A stretch of 64,000 nucleotides of DNA from Streptomyces diacarni (GCF_003323715.1 NZ_QOIN01000046.1:248001-312000); one strand, 5' to 3'. Shown: positions 34,768-43,430, counted from the first letter of the stretch. Made by a program: numbers and translations. The notes: generated by a model from the sequence alone, not told the origin.

Positions 34768-34833
34768 GTGAACGACCTTTCACTTTTATAGTGGCCCGGC
34801 TCCCTGCTACCGTCAAGGTGAATACTCGTTCAT
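34768..34833. promoter_or_regulatory. Twin TetR-type operators
   Basis: Two copies of GTGAA-N6-TTCAY: 34768-34783 (GTGAACGACCTTTCAC) and 34818-34833 (GTGAATACTCGTTCAT). Their centres are exactly 50 bp apart, about five helical turns, and each is followed by TTTATAG. The pair lies between the divergent decarboxylase-like and TetR genes, the classic place for autoregulation. Confidence 0.65.
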
Positions 34834-34853
34834 TTATAGAGGAGGGGTGGCCC

Positions 34854-35495
34854 GTGCCACGCATCACCGCCGAACGTCGGGCGGCGAACCGGTCGCAGAT
34901 CGTCGCGGCGGCCCGTCGTTGCTTCTCGCGCGCCGGCTTCCACCAGACCTCGATGCCCGACATCGCAGCCGAAGCGGGTGTGTCGGTCGGCGCCCCCTAC
35001 CGTTACTTCGCGAGCAAGGAAGAGATCATCGTCGAGATCGCAGGCGATGCCTTCCGGCTGATGTTCGATCCTCTCGAGAAGTTCGTCGACGCGGCCGACG
35101 ACGTGACGGTTGCCGACTTGGTCGCGGCGGCGATCGACCCGGTGAGCGGTGAGGTCGCCGCCGACGGGGCGGGCCAGGCCATCCCTGTTGATGAGCTGCT
35201 GCGCTGTGCCGTCCAGGCGTGGGGTGAGCTACTCCGACACGATGGGCTGCGACAGCAGGCCATGGCGGGCTTCGAGGGCGTACGCGAACGCATCGCGGAC
35301 GCGCTCCGCAACGGCCGGCGGGCGGGCACAGTGCGGCCCGAACTCGACCCGGATCGTGGAGCACGGATCGTGATGGCATTGCTGCACGGATTCGTACTGC
35401 AATACACGGCGTTCGGACTCGACGACACCGCCGGCTTCAAGCACGACGTCCGCGTCGCACTCAGCGGTACCGGACCGCTCCACGGTCATCCGTGA
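34854..35495 (+). CDS. TetR/AcrR family regulator
   Basis: 213 residues from GTG at 34854, six bases after GGAGGGG. The N-terminal HTH is complete: QIVAAARRCFSRAGFHQTSM, then PDIAAEAGVSVGAPYRYFAS and KEEIIVEIA. The C-terminal ligand domain is unassigned (QAWGELLRHDGLRQQAM, ARIVMALLHGFVLQYTAF). It probably binds the twin sites in front of it and represses both itself and the divergent gene; the inducer might be an aromatic acid, given the neighbour's family. Confidence 0.9.
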   Translation: MPRITAERRAANRSQIVAAARRCFSRAGFHQTSMPDIAAEAGVSVGAPYRYFASKEEIIVEIAGDAFRLMFDPLEKFVDAADDVTVADLVAAAIDPVSGEVAADGAGQAIPVDELLRCAVQAWGELLRHDGLRQQAMAGFEGVRERIADALRNGRRAGTVRPELDPDRGARIVMALLHGFVLQYTAFGLDDTAGFKHDVRVALSGTGPLHGHP

Positions 35496-35668
35496 ACACA
35501 CGCGCTCTTCGGGCGGCAGGGAAACGCCGCGTCGCACTCCCTTGCGCCCCTCGGTGCGTTGACTACGCGAGTCACAGCCGGTCGCACCGGTGGCCACCGG
35601 TGCTCCGAACTCACCGCCCGGGGCGCCGGACCCCGCTCCCTGATCCAGCCATATCCAAACGAGAGACC

Positions 35669-38287
35669 CTAGCGGAGGGTGGCGGTGAAGCTGTGCCCGT
35701 AGGCGTGGCGGGTGCGGACGCGTACGAGCGTGCCGCCGCGCGCGTGGCTGACGTGTACGCCCTCCCCGGCCTCGACAGGGCGCAGCCGGCGGCCGTGCAG
35801 GAGCAGACTCACCTCGTCCCGGCGCATGGTGGGGTCGGAGGCGGCGATGGTCACCTCGCGCCCCTCGCGCCGTACCAGGACGGAGGCGGGCCCGTCGAGG
35901 TGGAGGCCTGCGACGGACTGACGGCCCCGCGCGAACGCGTTGACCGCGAGGAGATGGAGACCGGAGTGCCGGATCGCCTGGAGGCGGGTGGTGTTGGCGA
36001 GCACCCGAAGTGCGCGGCGGTGCCCATGGTGTTCGCCGTACGCGTCCAGCGCGCGCCGCGTGGCGTGCGGGACGAGCGCATACGCGTAGGAGCGCGGCTC
36101 TGCGCCCGCCTCCTGGCGGAACGCGGCGCTGAAGACCTGGCGTGTGACGGGGGTGTCGGGGTTCGCCGTACGGACCGCGCGGCGGCTGCGGGTCACCGTC
36201 TCCAGGCCCACGGTCAGTGGGCGCGGCCGCTCGTCCAGCATGAGGTAGCCCACCGCGCCGCCGCGGGTCTCGTTGGCGTAGTGCAGCCAGCGCAGCCGTG
36301 CCGTGCCCTCGCCGGACTCGCCCGACTCGCCGGACTCCCCGGACCAGGCGCCGCCCCCGGCCCGCCGGCCGGTGACGGCGAGTTCGTCGTCCGGGTCCGC
36401 GATGCGGGCGTCCACCGTGGTCCGCACGGGGCGGCCGCCGAGGTCGCCGACACCGGCCGCGAGGACCACGATCTCGTCGTCCAGCAGGAACCACGACTTG
36501 GTGGCCGTCGCGTTCCGGTAGACGGTGAAGTCGTCCGGCAGCCGGTCGCGTTCGGTGTACGCGACATCGTCCGACTGCACCATGCCCGCCGCCCCGTAGG
36601 TGCCGAGCACCGCACCGCCCGAGTGCCGGTTGGTGCCGCGCGGAAAGTACACGTACGTGTTCTGCGACTCGGAGGAGGGGGTGAAGTGCAGTGGGTGGTC
36701 GGGGTTGTCGTAGTACGCCTTCCCGTACAGCTCGGGCACCGTCTCGCGCCGCTGCTCGGGAGCCGTCACCCCCGCGAGCCCGTACGGGGAGACGGTGGTG
36801 TAGTAGTCGACGCCGAACGAGCGTGTCTGGTCGTGGCCCGCGAGGTACAGGTAGTGAGCGCCGTCGCCCTGGAACCAGGGCATCAGGTTCTCCCCGCTCA
36901 TGTACTCGTACTTGCTGACGCGGTCCGAGCTGCGCGCGAGCGCGAAGGCGAAACCGGGGCGGCGGTGCACCGTCTTGTCCATGGCGTTGAACGCGGTGCT
37001 GCGCGCGGCCGGGTTGAGGTCCTTCGCCGGCACCGACGCGTCGCCCAGGATCTCCGCGTACCGCACCACCGTCAGCGGCGAGGCGAAGCGGGCCGGATCG
37101 GGGGCGTCGGCCGAGGAGTGGGCCACGTGTTTGACGTAGCTCTCGAGCGCGGCGGAGCGCTCGCCGTCCGTGTGCGACGACAGTGCGGTGACGGCCTCCA
37201 CGACGGCGGCGCTGTCCGCGTACCCGCCGCCCGTGCGCGAGACGGCGCGCCCCTTGACGACCTCCATCATCCAGCCCTCGAAGACGAGCGGCGCGAAGCC
37301 GTCCGCGACCCAGCGGTACACCACCGGCACGAGCGCCGCGGTGTCCGCGAAGCCGGTGCCGTCGAGGAGCCTCAGCGCCTGCACGGCCCGTGTCAGCAGC
37401 CCCTTCCCGTACGAGCCTGTGTAGGCGACGGAACCGTGCTGGATGAACGAGCCGTCCGCGTAGTGCCCGTCGGTCACACCGTGCCGCAGCCGGTAGGGAT
37501 CGACGGTCGCGTAGACGGTGAGCTGGTCCTCCAACGCTTTGCGGACGCGGTTCTCGTCGCCGAGGAGGGCGCCTTGGAGGAGGCGGTTGGTGGTGATGTC
37601 GGCGAGGTTCGCGCCGGTGTGGAAGCGGGAGTCCAGATCGACGTCGCCGTCCTTCCCGTTGCGCAGGTAGGCGTCCATCGAGGCGATGTAGGTGCGCGTC
37701 AGCTCTGGACGCTGCTCGGCGATCTCGTCCGCGAGCAGGACGAGCGTCGCCGTCACGCTGGTGGAGATGCCGATTTCCCAGGTGAACCAGTTGCCGTAGT
37801 AGCCGCGCGACTGGTCGCCGTAGTAGTCCTCGTGGAGCCGGACCAGTCCTTCCACGACACGGCGGCGTGCCGCGGCGCCACCGGTGCCGACCCCGGGCGC
37901 ACGCGACGCCAGCGCGATCTCGTACAGCATCCGGAAGGACGTGTTGAGGTGGGCGTCGTTGGTGCCCAGCGGCAGCCCCTCGAACAGTTCCCCCTCAGCG
38001 GCCGTGTCCAGCTTGGCGAGGTGTGCGGTGGCCGTCTCGGCGAGGGCCGCCAGCTTGGCGGACGTCTCCGTGCGGGCGTTGGACTCCGGCGTCCCCGCGA
38101 AGACGGCGACGGCGTTCGCCAGCAGCCGCCCGGTGCCGGTCCCGGCGGCCGGCCGGGTCCCGGCCGCTGCCTCGGCGTCTCTGCCGTCGGGGCCGAGCGG
38201 TGCGCCGGTGGCGTCGGTTGCGGGGATCACCGCCGCCAGCCCGGCGGCGGACAGGAGGGACAGGACATGTCTGCGCGCGATCTCCAT
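35669..38287 (-). CDS. Polysaccharide lyase family 8 (hyaluronate/chondroitin/xanthan lyase-like)
   Basis: 872 residues with a Tat-like signal (IARRHVLSLLSAAGLAAV). The alpha/alpha-toroid shows YYGNWFTWEIGIS near 165 (catalytic Asn and aromatic patch) and YADGSFIQHGSVAYTGSYG near 275 (catalytic His and Tyr). The middle anti-parallel sheet domain follows (SGENLMPWFQGDGAHYLY, then AGHDQTRSFGVDYY) and a C-terminal domain ends the chain. It cleaves uronic-acid glycans by beta-elimination outside the cell. A GESGESGESGEG linker near 640 is a small repeat. The gap 35496-35668 has no feature. Confidence 0.92.
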   Translation of the reverse strand: MEIARRHVLSLLSAAGLAAVIPATDATGAPLGPDGRDAEAAAGTRPAAGTGTGRLLANAVAVFAGTPESNARTETSAKLAALAETATAHLAKLDTAAEGELFEGLPLGTNDAHLNTSFRMLYEIALASRAPGVGTGGAAARRRVVEGLVRLHEDYYGDQSRGYYGNWFTWEIGISTSVTATLVLLADEIAEQRPELTRTYIASMDAYLRNGKDGDVDLDSRFHTGANLADITTNRLLQGALLGDENRVRKALEDQLTVYATVDPYRLRHGVTDGHYADGSFIQHGSVAYTGSYGKGLLTRAVQALRLLDGTGFADTAALVPVVYRWVADGFAPLVFEGWMMEVVKGRAVSRTGGGYADSAAVVEAVTALSSHTDGERSAALESYVKHVAHSSADAPDPARFASPLTVVRYAEILGDASVPAKDLNPAARSTAFNAMDKTVHRRPGFAFALARSSDRVSKYEYMSGENLMPWFQGDGAHYLYLAGHDQTRSFGVDYYTTVSPYGLAGVTAPEQRRETVPELYGKAYYDNPDHPLHFTPSSESQNTYVYFPRGTNRHSGGAVLGTYGAAGMVQSDDVAYTERDRLPDDFTVYRNATATKSWFLLDDEIVVLAAGVGDLGGRPVRTTVDARIADPDDELAVTGRRAGGGAWSGESGESGESGEGTARLRWLHYANETRGGAVGYLMLDERPRPLTVGLETVTRSRRAVRTANPDTPVTRQVFSAAFRQEAGAEPRSYAYALVPHATRRALDAYGEHHGHRRALRVLANTTRLQAIRHSGLHLLAVNAFARGRQSVAGLHLDGPASVLVRREGREVTIAASDPTMRRDEVSLLLHGRRLRPVEAGEGVHVSHARGGTLVRVRTRHAYGHSFTATLR

Positions 38288-38582
38288 GGGTCTCCCCCCG
38301 GAAGCCGGACTGACGTGGCGCAGTCAAGCAGCGGGGGAGGGCGGCGACAAGCGGGCGCGCGCACTCGATTGCCACTGTGCCGGGTGCCTGCGGGCGCCGC
38401 ATGGGTGCGGCTGCTCCCGGACGTCCGTTCTCCGCGCGCGCCTACGCGGCGGGCGAACGTCGTGGCACCGGCCTGATGGGGACGTCAGGACCCGAACCGG
38501 CAGGTGCGCCGACGCCCAACCGGCGGCGCTGGCTGACTCGTTCCGGACTCCTTCACCACCTCCCTGTCGCATAGTGTCCGCA

Positions 38583-38630
38583 CACGTGCACGCTCACGTG
38601 CCGGTGCGACGGCGCGCCGGCGCGCCGTCG
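38583..38630. promoter_or_regulatory. Palindromes preceding the P450 gene
   Basis: A perfect 24-bp palindrome covers 38607-38630 (half-site CGACGGCGCGCC), ending directly against the GGAGG ribosome site at 38631. Upstream are two CACGTG hexamers at 38583-38588 and 38595-38600, 12 bp apart. The rest of the 356-bp divergent region 38288-38643 shows no gene; CATAGT at 38570 is a possible -10. Confidence 0.55.
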
Positions 38631-38643
38631 GGAGGAAACGCGA

Positions 38644-39882
38644 GTGGAGTCAGCCGGGGAGAGAAGCGGACGCAAGACCGCCCTCGTCGAGAAGGGGACC
38701 GGACGGTGCCCCGTGCGGCACGACGCCGACGGGGTGTGGCGCGTGGCCACCTACGACACCGGGAGGGCCGCACTGCGCGCCGGCGGAACCGTACAGGCGG
38801 GTCTCGGCATCGAAACCGTCGAGAAACTGCCCGCCTCCGTACGGCGCCCCGTCCTCTACCGCGACGGGCCCGAACATCGCGAACACCGCCGCCAGACCGC
38901 ACGGTACTTCACCCCGCGCCGCGTCTCCGAGCACTACCGCGACCTGATGATCCGCGTCGCCGACCAGCAGCTCGCCCGGCTGCGGCAGGCGGGCAGCGCC
39001 CAACTGTCCGACCTCTCCTTCGCCCTCGCGGCCGAGGTGACCGCCGGCGTCATCGGCCTGACCGAGAGCAGGCCCGGGCTGCTGCGCCGGCTGGAGCGCT
39101 TCTTTCCGGACACGTTCGAAGAGCCCAGCTACACCAGCCTGCGCGGGCTTCGCTTCATGCTGCTGCGCAACACAGCGTGGCTGGGGCTCTACTTCGGCGA
39201 CGTCCGCCCCGCCGTACGCGCCCGCCGTCGCGCCCGACGCGACGACCTCCTCTCCCACCTGCTGGACGAGGGCTGCACGGCGGGCGAGATCCTCGGCGAG
39301 TGCGTCACCTTCGCGGCGGCCGGCATGATCACCACCCGCGAGTTCGTGAACGTCGCCGCGTGGCACCTCTTCGGCGACGACGCGCTCCGCGAGGAGTACC
39401 TGACCGCGAACGAGGCAGGACGGCACGCCGTCCTGCACGAGATCCTGCGCCTGGAGCCCGTCGTCTCCGCCCTGCACCGCCGGACGACCGCCGCGCTCGA
39501 CCTGCCCGACGGTGACGGCGCCACCGTCACCGTTCCGGCGGGCTCACTCGTCGAGATACGGGTCGACGACGCCAACCTCGACACCGACGCGTTCGGAGCC
39601 GCGCCCGAACGCGTGTGTCCCGCCCGCGGTGCCGACGGCCACGTCCCCGGGCCCGGCCTCTCCTTCGGTGACGGCCCCCACAAGTGTCCCGGGGCCGCCG
39701 TCGCCATCCAGGAGACCGACATCTTCCTCACCCGCCTCTTCGCCCTGCCGGGCCTGCGGACGCGCGGTGAGCCCACCGTGCGCGTCAAGGAGAGCCTGGG
39801 CAGTTACGAGGTGCGCGGCCTCGTCGTCACCGTGGACCCGGACCCGGACCAGGGCCCGGATCAGGGCCAGGCCGAGGTCTGA
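38644..39882 (+). CDS. Cytochrome P450
   Basis: 412 residues; GTG after GGAGG. I-helix TFAAAGMITTREFVNV near 225 (Thr pair for O2 activation), ExxR in LHEILRLEP near 262, and the heme loop SFGDGPHKCPGAA near 339 with Cys as axial ligand. DGPEHREHRRQTARYFTPRR is the typical soluble bacterial C-helix. It is single-component; no ferredoxin or reductase gene is near. The substrate is unknown. The C-terminal DPDPDQGPDQGQ is a short repeat tail. Confidence 0.93.
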   Translation: MESAGERSGRKTALVEKGTGRCPVRHDADGVWRVATYDTGRAALRAGGTVQAGLGIETVEKLPASVRRPVLYRDGPEHREHRRQTARYFTPRRVSEHYRDLMIRVADQQLARLRQAGSAQLSDLSFALAAEVTAGVIGLTESRPGLLRRLERFFPDTFEEPSYTSLRGLRFMLLRNTAWLGLYFGDVRPAVRARRRARRDDLLSHLLDEGCTAGEILGECVTFAAAGMITTREFVNVAAWHLFGDDALREEYLTANEAGRHAVLHEILRLEPVVSALHRRTTAALDLPDGDGATVTVPAGSLVEIRVDDANLDTDAFGAAPERVCPARGADGHVPGPGLSFGDGPHKCPGAAVAIQETDIFLTRLFALPGLRTRGEPTVRVKESLGSYEVRGLVVTVDPDPDQGPDQGQAEV

Positions 39883-39887
39883 GCCCG

Positions 39888-39914
39888 GCCTGTGCCGGCT
39901 CGGTCGGCACAGGC
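39888..39914. terminator. Terminator after the P450 gene
   Basis: Perfect 10-bp stem GCCTGTGCCG / CGGCACAGGC with a 7-nt loop, 5 bp after the stop. Confidence 0.7.
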
Positions 39915-39984
39915 TCCCGGCCGGCGTCACCGCCCCGGTGCGTGTCCCCGCCGGGAGCGGTGCCGGTCCGCCGTACGGCTCACC

Positions 39985-40022
39985 GGTACATGCTGATCCT
40001 TCTGTACCTACTGGTATGTACA
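39985..40022. promoter_or_regulatory. Operator-like dyads upstream of cupin gene
   Basis: GGTACA (39985-39990) pairs with TGTACC (40003-40008), and TACC-TACT-GGTA (40005-40016) is an overlapping dyad followed by the self-palindrome TGTACA (40017-40022). GTAC-type symmetric sites of this kind are bound by HxlR, MarR or TetR regulators of quinone/aldehyde stress genes. No regulator gene is adjacent. Confidence 0.45.
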
Positions 40023-40070
40023 CTCCTGGCGTTGAGCACTTCTGACATGAGCACTGGGGAAAGGTCTTCC

Positions 40071-40481
40071 ATGCGTGTTTCCCGAACACCGCAGCCCACC
40101 GCCGTCGCACCATCCGAGTTGGTTCACGGCGCTGCATGGCTCGACGAGATCGCCGGGCCCGAGGGACCGTCACGCTTTCGGGTCAACAGCGTGCACTTCG
40201 CGCCGGGCGCCCGTACCGCGTGGCATCGCCACCTTTTCGGCCAGGTCCTGCACGTCACTGAGGGGGCAGGGCTCGTCCAGTGCCGGGACGGAGAGGTGCA
40301 CACCCTCCGCGCCGGCGACAGCGTGCGCATCGCGCCGGGGGAGTGGCACTGGCACGGCGCCTCTCCCACCACCTTCATGACGCACCTGGCCATCCAGGAA
40401 GCCGCCGAGGACGGTACCGAAGCCGAACGCGGCCCCCACGTCACCGAGGCCGAATACCTCGCCGGCCCGTCGGCTCACTGA
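40071..40481 (+). CDS. Cupin-domain protein
   Basis: 136 residues from ATG at 40071 with GGGGAAAGG before it; ATG at 40047 would add eight residues. Cupin motif 1 is APGARTAWHRHLFGQVLHV (two His, with Gln in place of the usual Glu), motif 2 is RAGDSVRIAPGEWHWHGAS. The single small barrel resembles the manganese cupin family that includes (R)-hydroxynitrile lyases. Linked to the DUF4865 gene 28 bp downstream, a common pairing in Streptomyces. Confidence 0.85.
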   Translation: MRVSRTPQPTAVAPSELVHGAAWLDEIAGPEGPSRFRVNSVHFAPGARTAWHRHLFGQVLHVTEGAGLVQCRDGEVHTLRAGDSVRIAPGEWHWHGASPTTFMTHLAIQEAAEDGTEAERGPHVTEAEYLAGPSAH

Positions 40482-40509
40482 CCAGTCACAGAGAGAGGCG
40501 GCATCGTTC

Positions 40510-41124
40510 GTGTATGCCAAGCAGTACGAGATCACCCTGCCCGCCGACTACGACATGGAGACCATCCGCAAGCGGGTGTCCGAGAGCGGTCACCTCCTCG
40601 ACGACCGGGCCGGACTGGGACTGAAGGCGTACGTCATCCGCGAACGCGGCATCGACGGCTCGCCGGTCAACCAGTACGCCCCCTTCTACCTGTGGAACGA
40701 CACCGGCGCGATGGCTCACTTCCTCGTCGGTGGCGGAGGGTTCCAGAACATCGTCCGGGACTTCGGCCGCCCCGTCGCCCGGCATTGGACCGGCATCGCC
40801 TGCCACGCCGGACCCGCCCGCACGGCACTTCCCCGAGCAGCCTCACGCCGCCTCACCCCGATACCTTCCGACGCCGACCCGGACGGCGCCGGTCTGGGTC
40901 TGTCCGCACTGATCGAGCACGAGACCGAGCAGCTGCAACGGCTCTGCGGCCATGAGGGCGTGCACACCGCTGCGCTGGCCGTCGACCCCCACCATTGGCA
41001 ACTGCTGCGGTTCGTGCTGTGGGCGGACTCCTCCGCGCCGGACGAGGAAGCGACCGAGCGCTACGAAGTGCTGCACCTGTCCGCTCCCGGACTGGGCGAC
41101 CTGCCCGAGGGGCGGGGCTGGTAG
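40510..41124 (+). CDS. DUF4865 family protein
   Basis: 204 residues; GTG at 40510 gives the family N-terminus MYAKQYEITLPADYDM. Other landmarks: ETIRKRVSESGHLLDDRAGL, AYVIRERG, NQYAPFYLWNDTGAMAHFLV and FQNIVRDFGRP. The family looks like a dimeric alpha/beta-barrel (monooxygenase-like) fold without known activity. Two thirds in, LSALIEHETEQLQRL and VDPHHWQLLRFVLW form a second half. Co-transcribed with the cupin, so a role in handling a reactive small molecule is plausible. Confidence 0.8.
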   Translation: MYAKQYEITLPADYDMETIRKRVSESGHLLDDRAGLGLKAYVIRERGIDGSPVNQYAPFYLWNDTGAMAHFLVGGGGFQNIVRDFGRPVARHWTGIACHAGPARTALPRAASRRLTPIPSDADPDGAGLGLSALIEHETEQLQRLCGHEGVHTAALAVDPHHWQLLRFVLWADSSAPDEEATERYEVLHLSAPGLGDLPEGRGW

Positions 41125-41200
41125 CACCCCTGCGCCCGTGCCCTTGCCCCAGCCCCTGCCCGTGCTCGTCGCGCTGCGCCGGGGGCCATCGCGCGCCTGA

Positions 41201-41230
41201 GAGGGCCGGCACCCGGGGGTGCCGGCCCTC
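41201..41230. terminator. Terminator after DUF4865 / secreted protein genes
   Basis: Perfect 14-bp stem (GAGGGCCGGCACCC and its complement) with a 2-nt loop (effectively 13 bp), between two convergent genes. Confidence 0.75.
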
Positions 41231-41304
41231 ACCCTTCAAGCGGGTGCGTCATCGCCCCGCACGGGGATCGAAGAACCGACCGAACCCGTCCGGGTTCCGG
41301 ATAG

Positions 41305-41574
41305 TCACCGGAGCACGTAGAGATGCCAGAGATGCTCGGCCTTCTCCTCGCAACGGAACGCCTTGATGCCCTGCATGTTGCCACCCGCCACGGAACAGTT
41401 GTTGAAACTGAAGTACCAGTTCTCGTACTCCCAGCCGTCGAACTGCGCGCGAGGAGCGGTCTGGGCAGCGTCGACGCCGGTCGACTGCCCCGCAGCCTGG
41501 GCCGAGACGGCCCCTGCCCACAGGGCGGTGCCCACCGCCACAGCTGAGATCCCCGCCTTGATCGCTTTACGCAT
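41305..41574 (-). CDS. Small secreted protein with two Cys
   Basis: 89 residues; ATG after GAGAGAAACGGG. Signal peptide AGISAVAVGTALWAGAVSAQAA, giving a mature chain of about 60 residues with an aromatic core GWEYENWYFSFNNCSVAGGN and a second Cys in FRCEEKAEHLWHLYVL. The two Cys could form a disulfide. Unknown function; no immunity or export partner is adjacent. Confidence 0.7.
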   Translation of the reverse strand: MRKAIKAGISAVAVGTALWAGAVSAQAAGQSTGVDAAQTAPRAQFDGWEYENWYFSFNNCSVAGGNMQGIKAFRCEEKAEHLWHLYVLR

Positions 41575-41715
41575 CCCGTTTCTCTCGTCTCACGTTGCGT
41601 GCTGCGGATGATGTGCGGCACGGGTTCGCGCCGCGTCCGTGCAGCAGGCCGGCGTCACGCCGTCGCATTTCCTGGCCTCCGGCGGCCTGCCCTTGATGAG
41701 TGCAGCACTGAGAAA

Positions 41716-41752
41716 CGTTGTTCAGCAGCACCCTCAGCCAGTGCGAACAACG
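41716..41752. promoter_or_regulatory. Inverted repeat between DUF397 and secreted-protein genes
   Basis: CGTTGTTC (41716-41723) and GAACAACG (41745-41752), perfect 8-bp arms, 21-bp spacer. It could end DUF397 transcription or act as an operator for the secreted-protein gene transcribed away from it. Nothing else is seen in 41575-41819. Confidence 0.4.
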
Positions 41753-41819
41753 GCCGTCGCGGACACGCGCTTCATGTCCGCCCGGCCGTGACCGTCCGCC
41801 GCTCAGAGAGTGACCGGAG

Positions 41820-42038
41820 TCAGCGGATGTCCGGTTGCCCGTCGCGTACGTGTGCGAGGAAGGCCGTCCATGCTTGGTCGGTGAAGAGCAGGACGGGTCC
41901 GTGGGGGTTCTTGGAGTCCCGGACGGGGAGGGTCGTGGCGGTGTGGTCGTCGGCGACCTCCAGGCAGTTACCGCCGTTCTGGCCGCTGTAGCTACTCTTG
42001 CGCCACGCCCTGATGGGGAGGTCGGTCGCGCTGATCAT
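41820..42038 (-). CDS. DUF397 protein
   Basis: 72 residues: WRKSSYSGQNGGNCLEVADD, PVRDSKNPHGPVL and WTAFLAHVRDG are the family signature. DUF397 proteins pair with XRE/DUF5753 regulators (WhiJ-type systems) and are thought to antagonise them during development. Its start overlaps the stop of the XRE gene (ATGA). Confidence 0.9.
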   Translation of the reverse strand: MISATDLPIRAWRKSSYSGQNGGNCLEVADDHTATTLPVRDSKNPHGPVLLFTDQAWTAFLAHVRDGQPDIR

Positions 42039-42865
42039 GAGATTTCCTTCGCTCTCGCGGCGATCAGGTCGATTGACGCCTTGGGAGAGAGGGCGTCGGC
42101 TCGCAGCAGATCATAGGCGTACGCATAGTCGGAGACCTCCTCCGGAGCAGCGCTGATGTAGCCACGAGCACGGCCGTCGACGTAGACGACGTCTGCGCCC
42201 TCGTTCATGGTCAGGCCGGCGAACGGGCCGTCCATGCTGGCGTGAGCGCCCACGTCGAATGGAACGATCTGCACGATAGTCCTGGGGTCTTCCGTCGCGG
42301 CCAGGACAGCCTCCAACTGTCGGGCCATGGTCTGTGGTCCACCGACCGCACGGCGGAGCACGTTCTCGTCGAGGACGACCCACAGGCGACAACGGTCGTC
42401 GCGCTCCAAGATGTGCTGCCGGGTCATCCTCGCCGCGACCAAGTCGTCAGTGTTCGGCAGACGACCTGCGGCGAAGAGGGCCCGGGCGTACTCCTCCGTC
42501 TGCAACAGCCCCGGCACCACCTGGTTCTCGAAGTCCCAGATGCAGGTGGCGTCCTTTTCCAGGGCCACGAAGGGGCGGAACCAGTCCGGGTAGGCGTGCT
42601 CGATCACGACGGGCCACAGGCGGGCGAACAGCCCGCCTGTGCACAGGGCGTCGTCACAGCGCTGGGCGAACTCCTCGCTGGGCACGCGGCTTCCGGACTC
42701 GATCCGTGACACGTACGAGTGGGTGCAGAAGGTGCGCCGTCCCAGCGTGGTCTGGCTCAGGCCGGCTTCCTCTCAGCGGATGCGTAGTTCGGTGCCGAAG
42801 TAGGCGAGGGTCGACACCTTGGGGTCGGCCTTGGGGTTGCCGTCGACATGCTGTTCTGCCGTCAT
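42035..42865 (-). pseudogene. XRE/DUF5753 regulator interrupted by in-frame TGA
   Basis: The reading frame starts at ATG 42865 (MTAEQHVDGNPK) and keeps one frame to 42035, but codon 31 is TGA (42775-42773): LAYFGTELRIR-stop-EEAGLSQTTLG. Related WhiJ-type proteins have Arg there, so a CGA to TGA change is the simplest explanation. The stop cuts the helix-turn-helix (residues 25-60). Downstream the DUF5753 ligand domain is intact: FENQVVPGLLQTEEYARALF and SYVSRIESGSRVP. A GTG at 42712 could restart translation but would omit the recognition helix. Readthrough or a sequencing error cannot be excluded. Confidence 0.75.
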
Positions 42866-42981
42866 CTCGTTCTCCGCGTCTTGACAAGCGCAGGTGCACA
42901 GCTCGTGCTCTCCCGGAATTATGTCCGCAGCGCCACGCTGGGGTCACGGAAAGTGAGAAACCCGGGAGAGAGGCGCTGTTG

Positions 42982-43218
42982 ATGCACGCAGAGAACCGTC
43001 GGTCGGACTCCGCACTGGTCAGGCTCCGCGAGGCGGAGGAGACGTACGAGCGGCTGCGCCGGGCGCTCGCGGAGGCGGGTGTCGTGCTGCCCTCGCTCCG
43101 GGTGGACCTGGCCTCGTGTGCCGACCGGGTGCTGCGGGGGCCGCTGCTGGAACTGGGCGGTTGCAGTCTGGCCACCGCCGAGCGGCTGGCCGAGGCGCTG
43201 GCGGGTCAGCCGCGTTGA
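42982..43218 (+). CDS. Small helical protein, unknown
   Basis: 78 residues from ATG at 42982 with GGGAGAGAGG upstream. Predicted helical: SALVRLREAEETYERLRRAL, then AEAGVVLPSLRVD, SCADRVLRGPLLELGGCSL and ATAERLAEALA. Divergent from the XRE regulator, and translationally coupled to the next small gene through a TTGA overlap. Such pairs are common next to WhiJ-type loci; the function is unknown. Confidence 0.7.
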   Translation: MHAENRRSDSALVRLREAEETYERLRRALAEAGVVLPSLRVDLASCADRVLRGPLLELGGCSLATAERLAEALAGQPR

Positions 43219-43430
43219 GCGGTGCGCAGTGGCGGCCGGGCGAGGTCGTCACCGACCTCGCCCGGCGAACGGCGGGGGTCGTGCACGCGGTCGCGGAGGA
43301 CGGCATGGTGCGGCTCGTACGGCCGGGTGGGCCCGCGTGGTGGGCGGAGTCCGGTGACCTCAGGGCGGCGACGCGTGCGGAGGTCATATCGGTGAAGGTG
43401 GCGACGGCCAACCACCGTTGGGGCCTGTAG
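43215..43430 (+). CDS. Small protein, unknown, coupled to preceding gene
   Basis: 71 residues if started at the TTG (43215) that overlaps the preceding stop. AQWRPGEVVTDLARRTAGVV, then HAVAEDGMVRLVRPGGPAWW and AESGDLRAATRAEV look like a small beta barrel with an SH3-like rhythm. No catalytic residues. Start choice rests on coupling; GTG at 43224 is an alternative. Confidence 0.65.
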   Translation: MSGAQWRPGEVVTDLARRTAGVVHAVAEDGMVRLVRPGGPAWWAESGDLRAATRAEVISVKVATANHRWGL

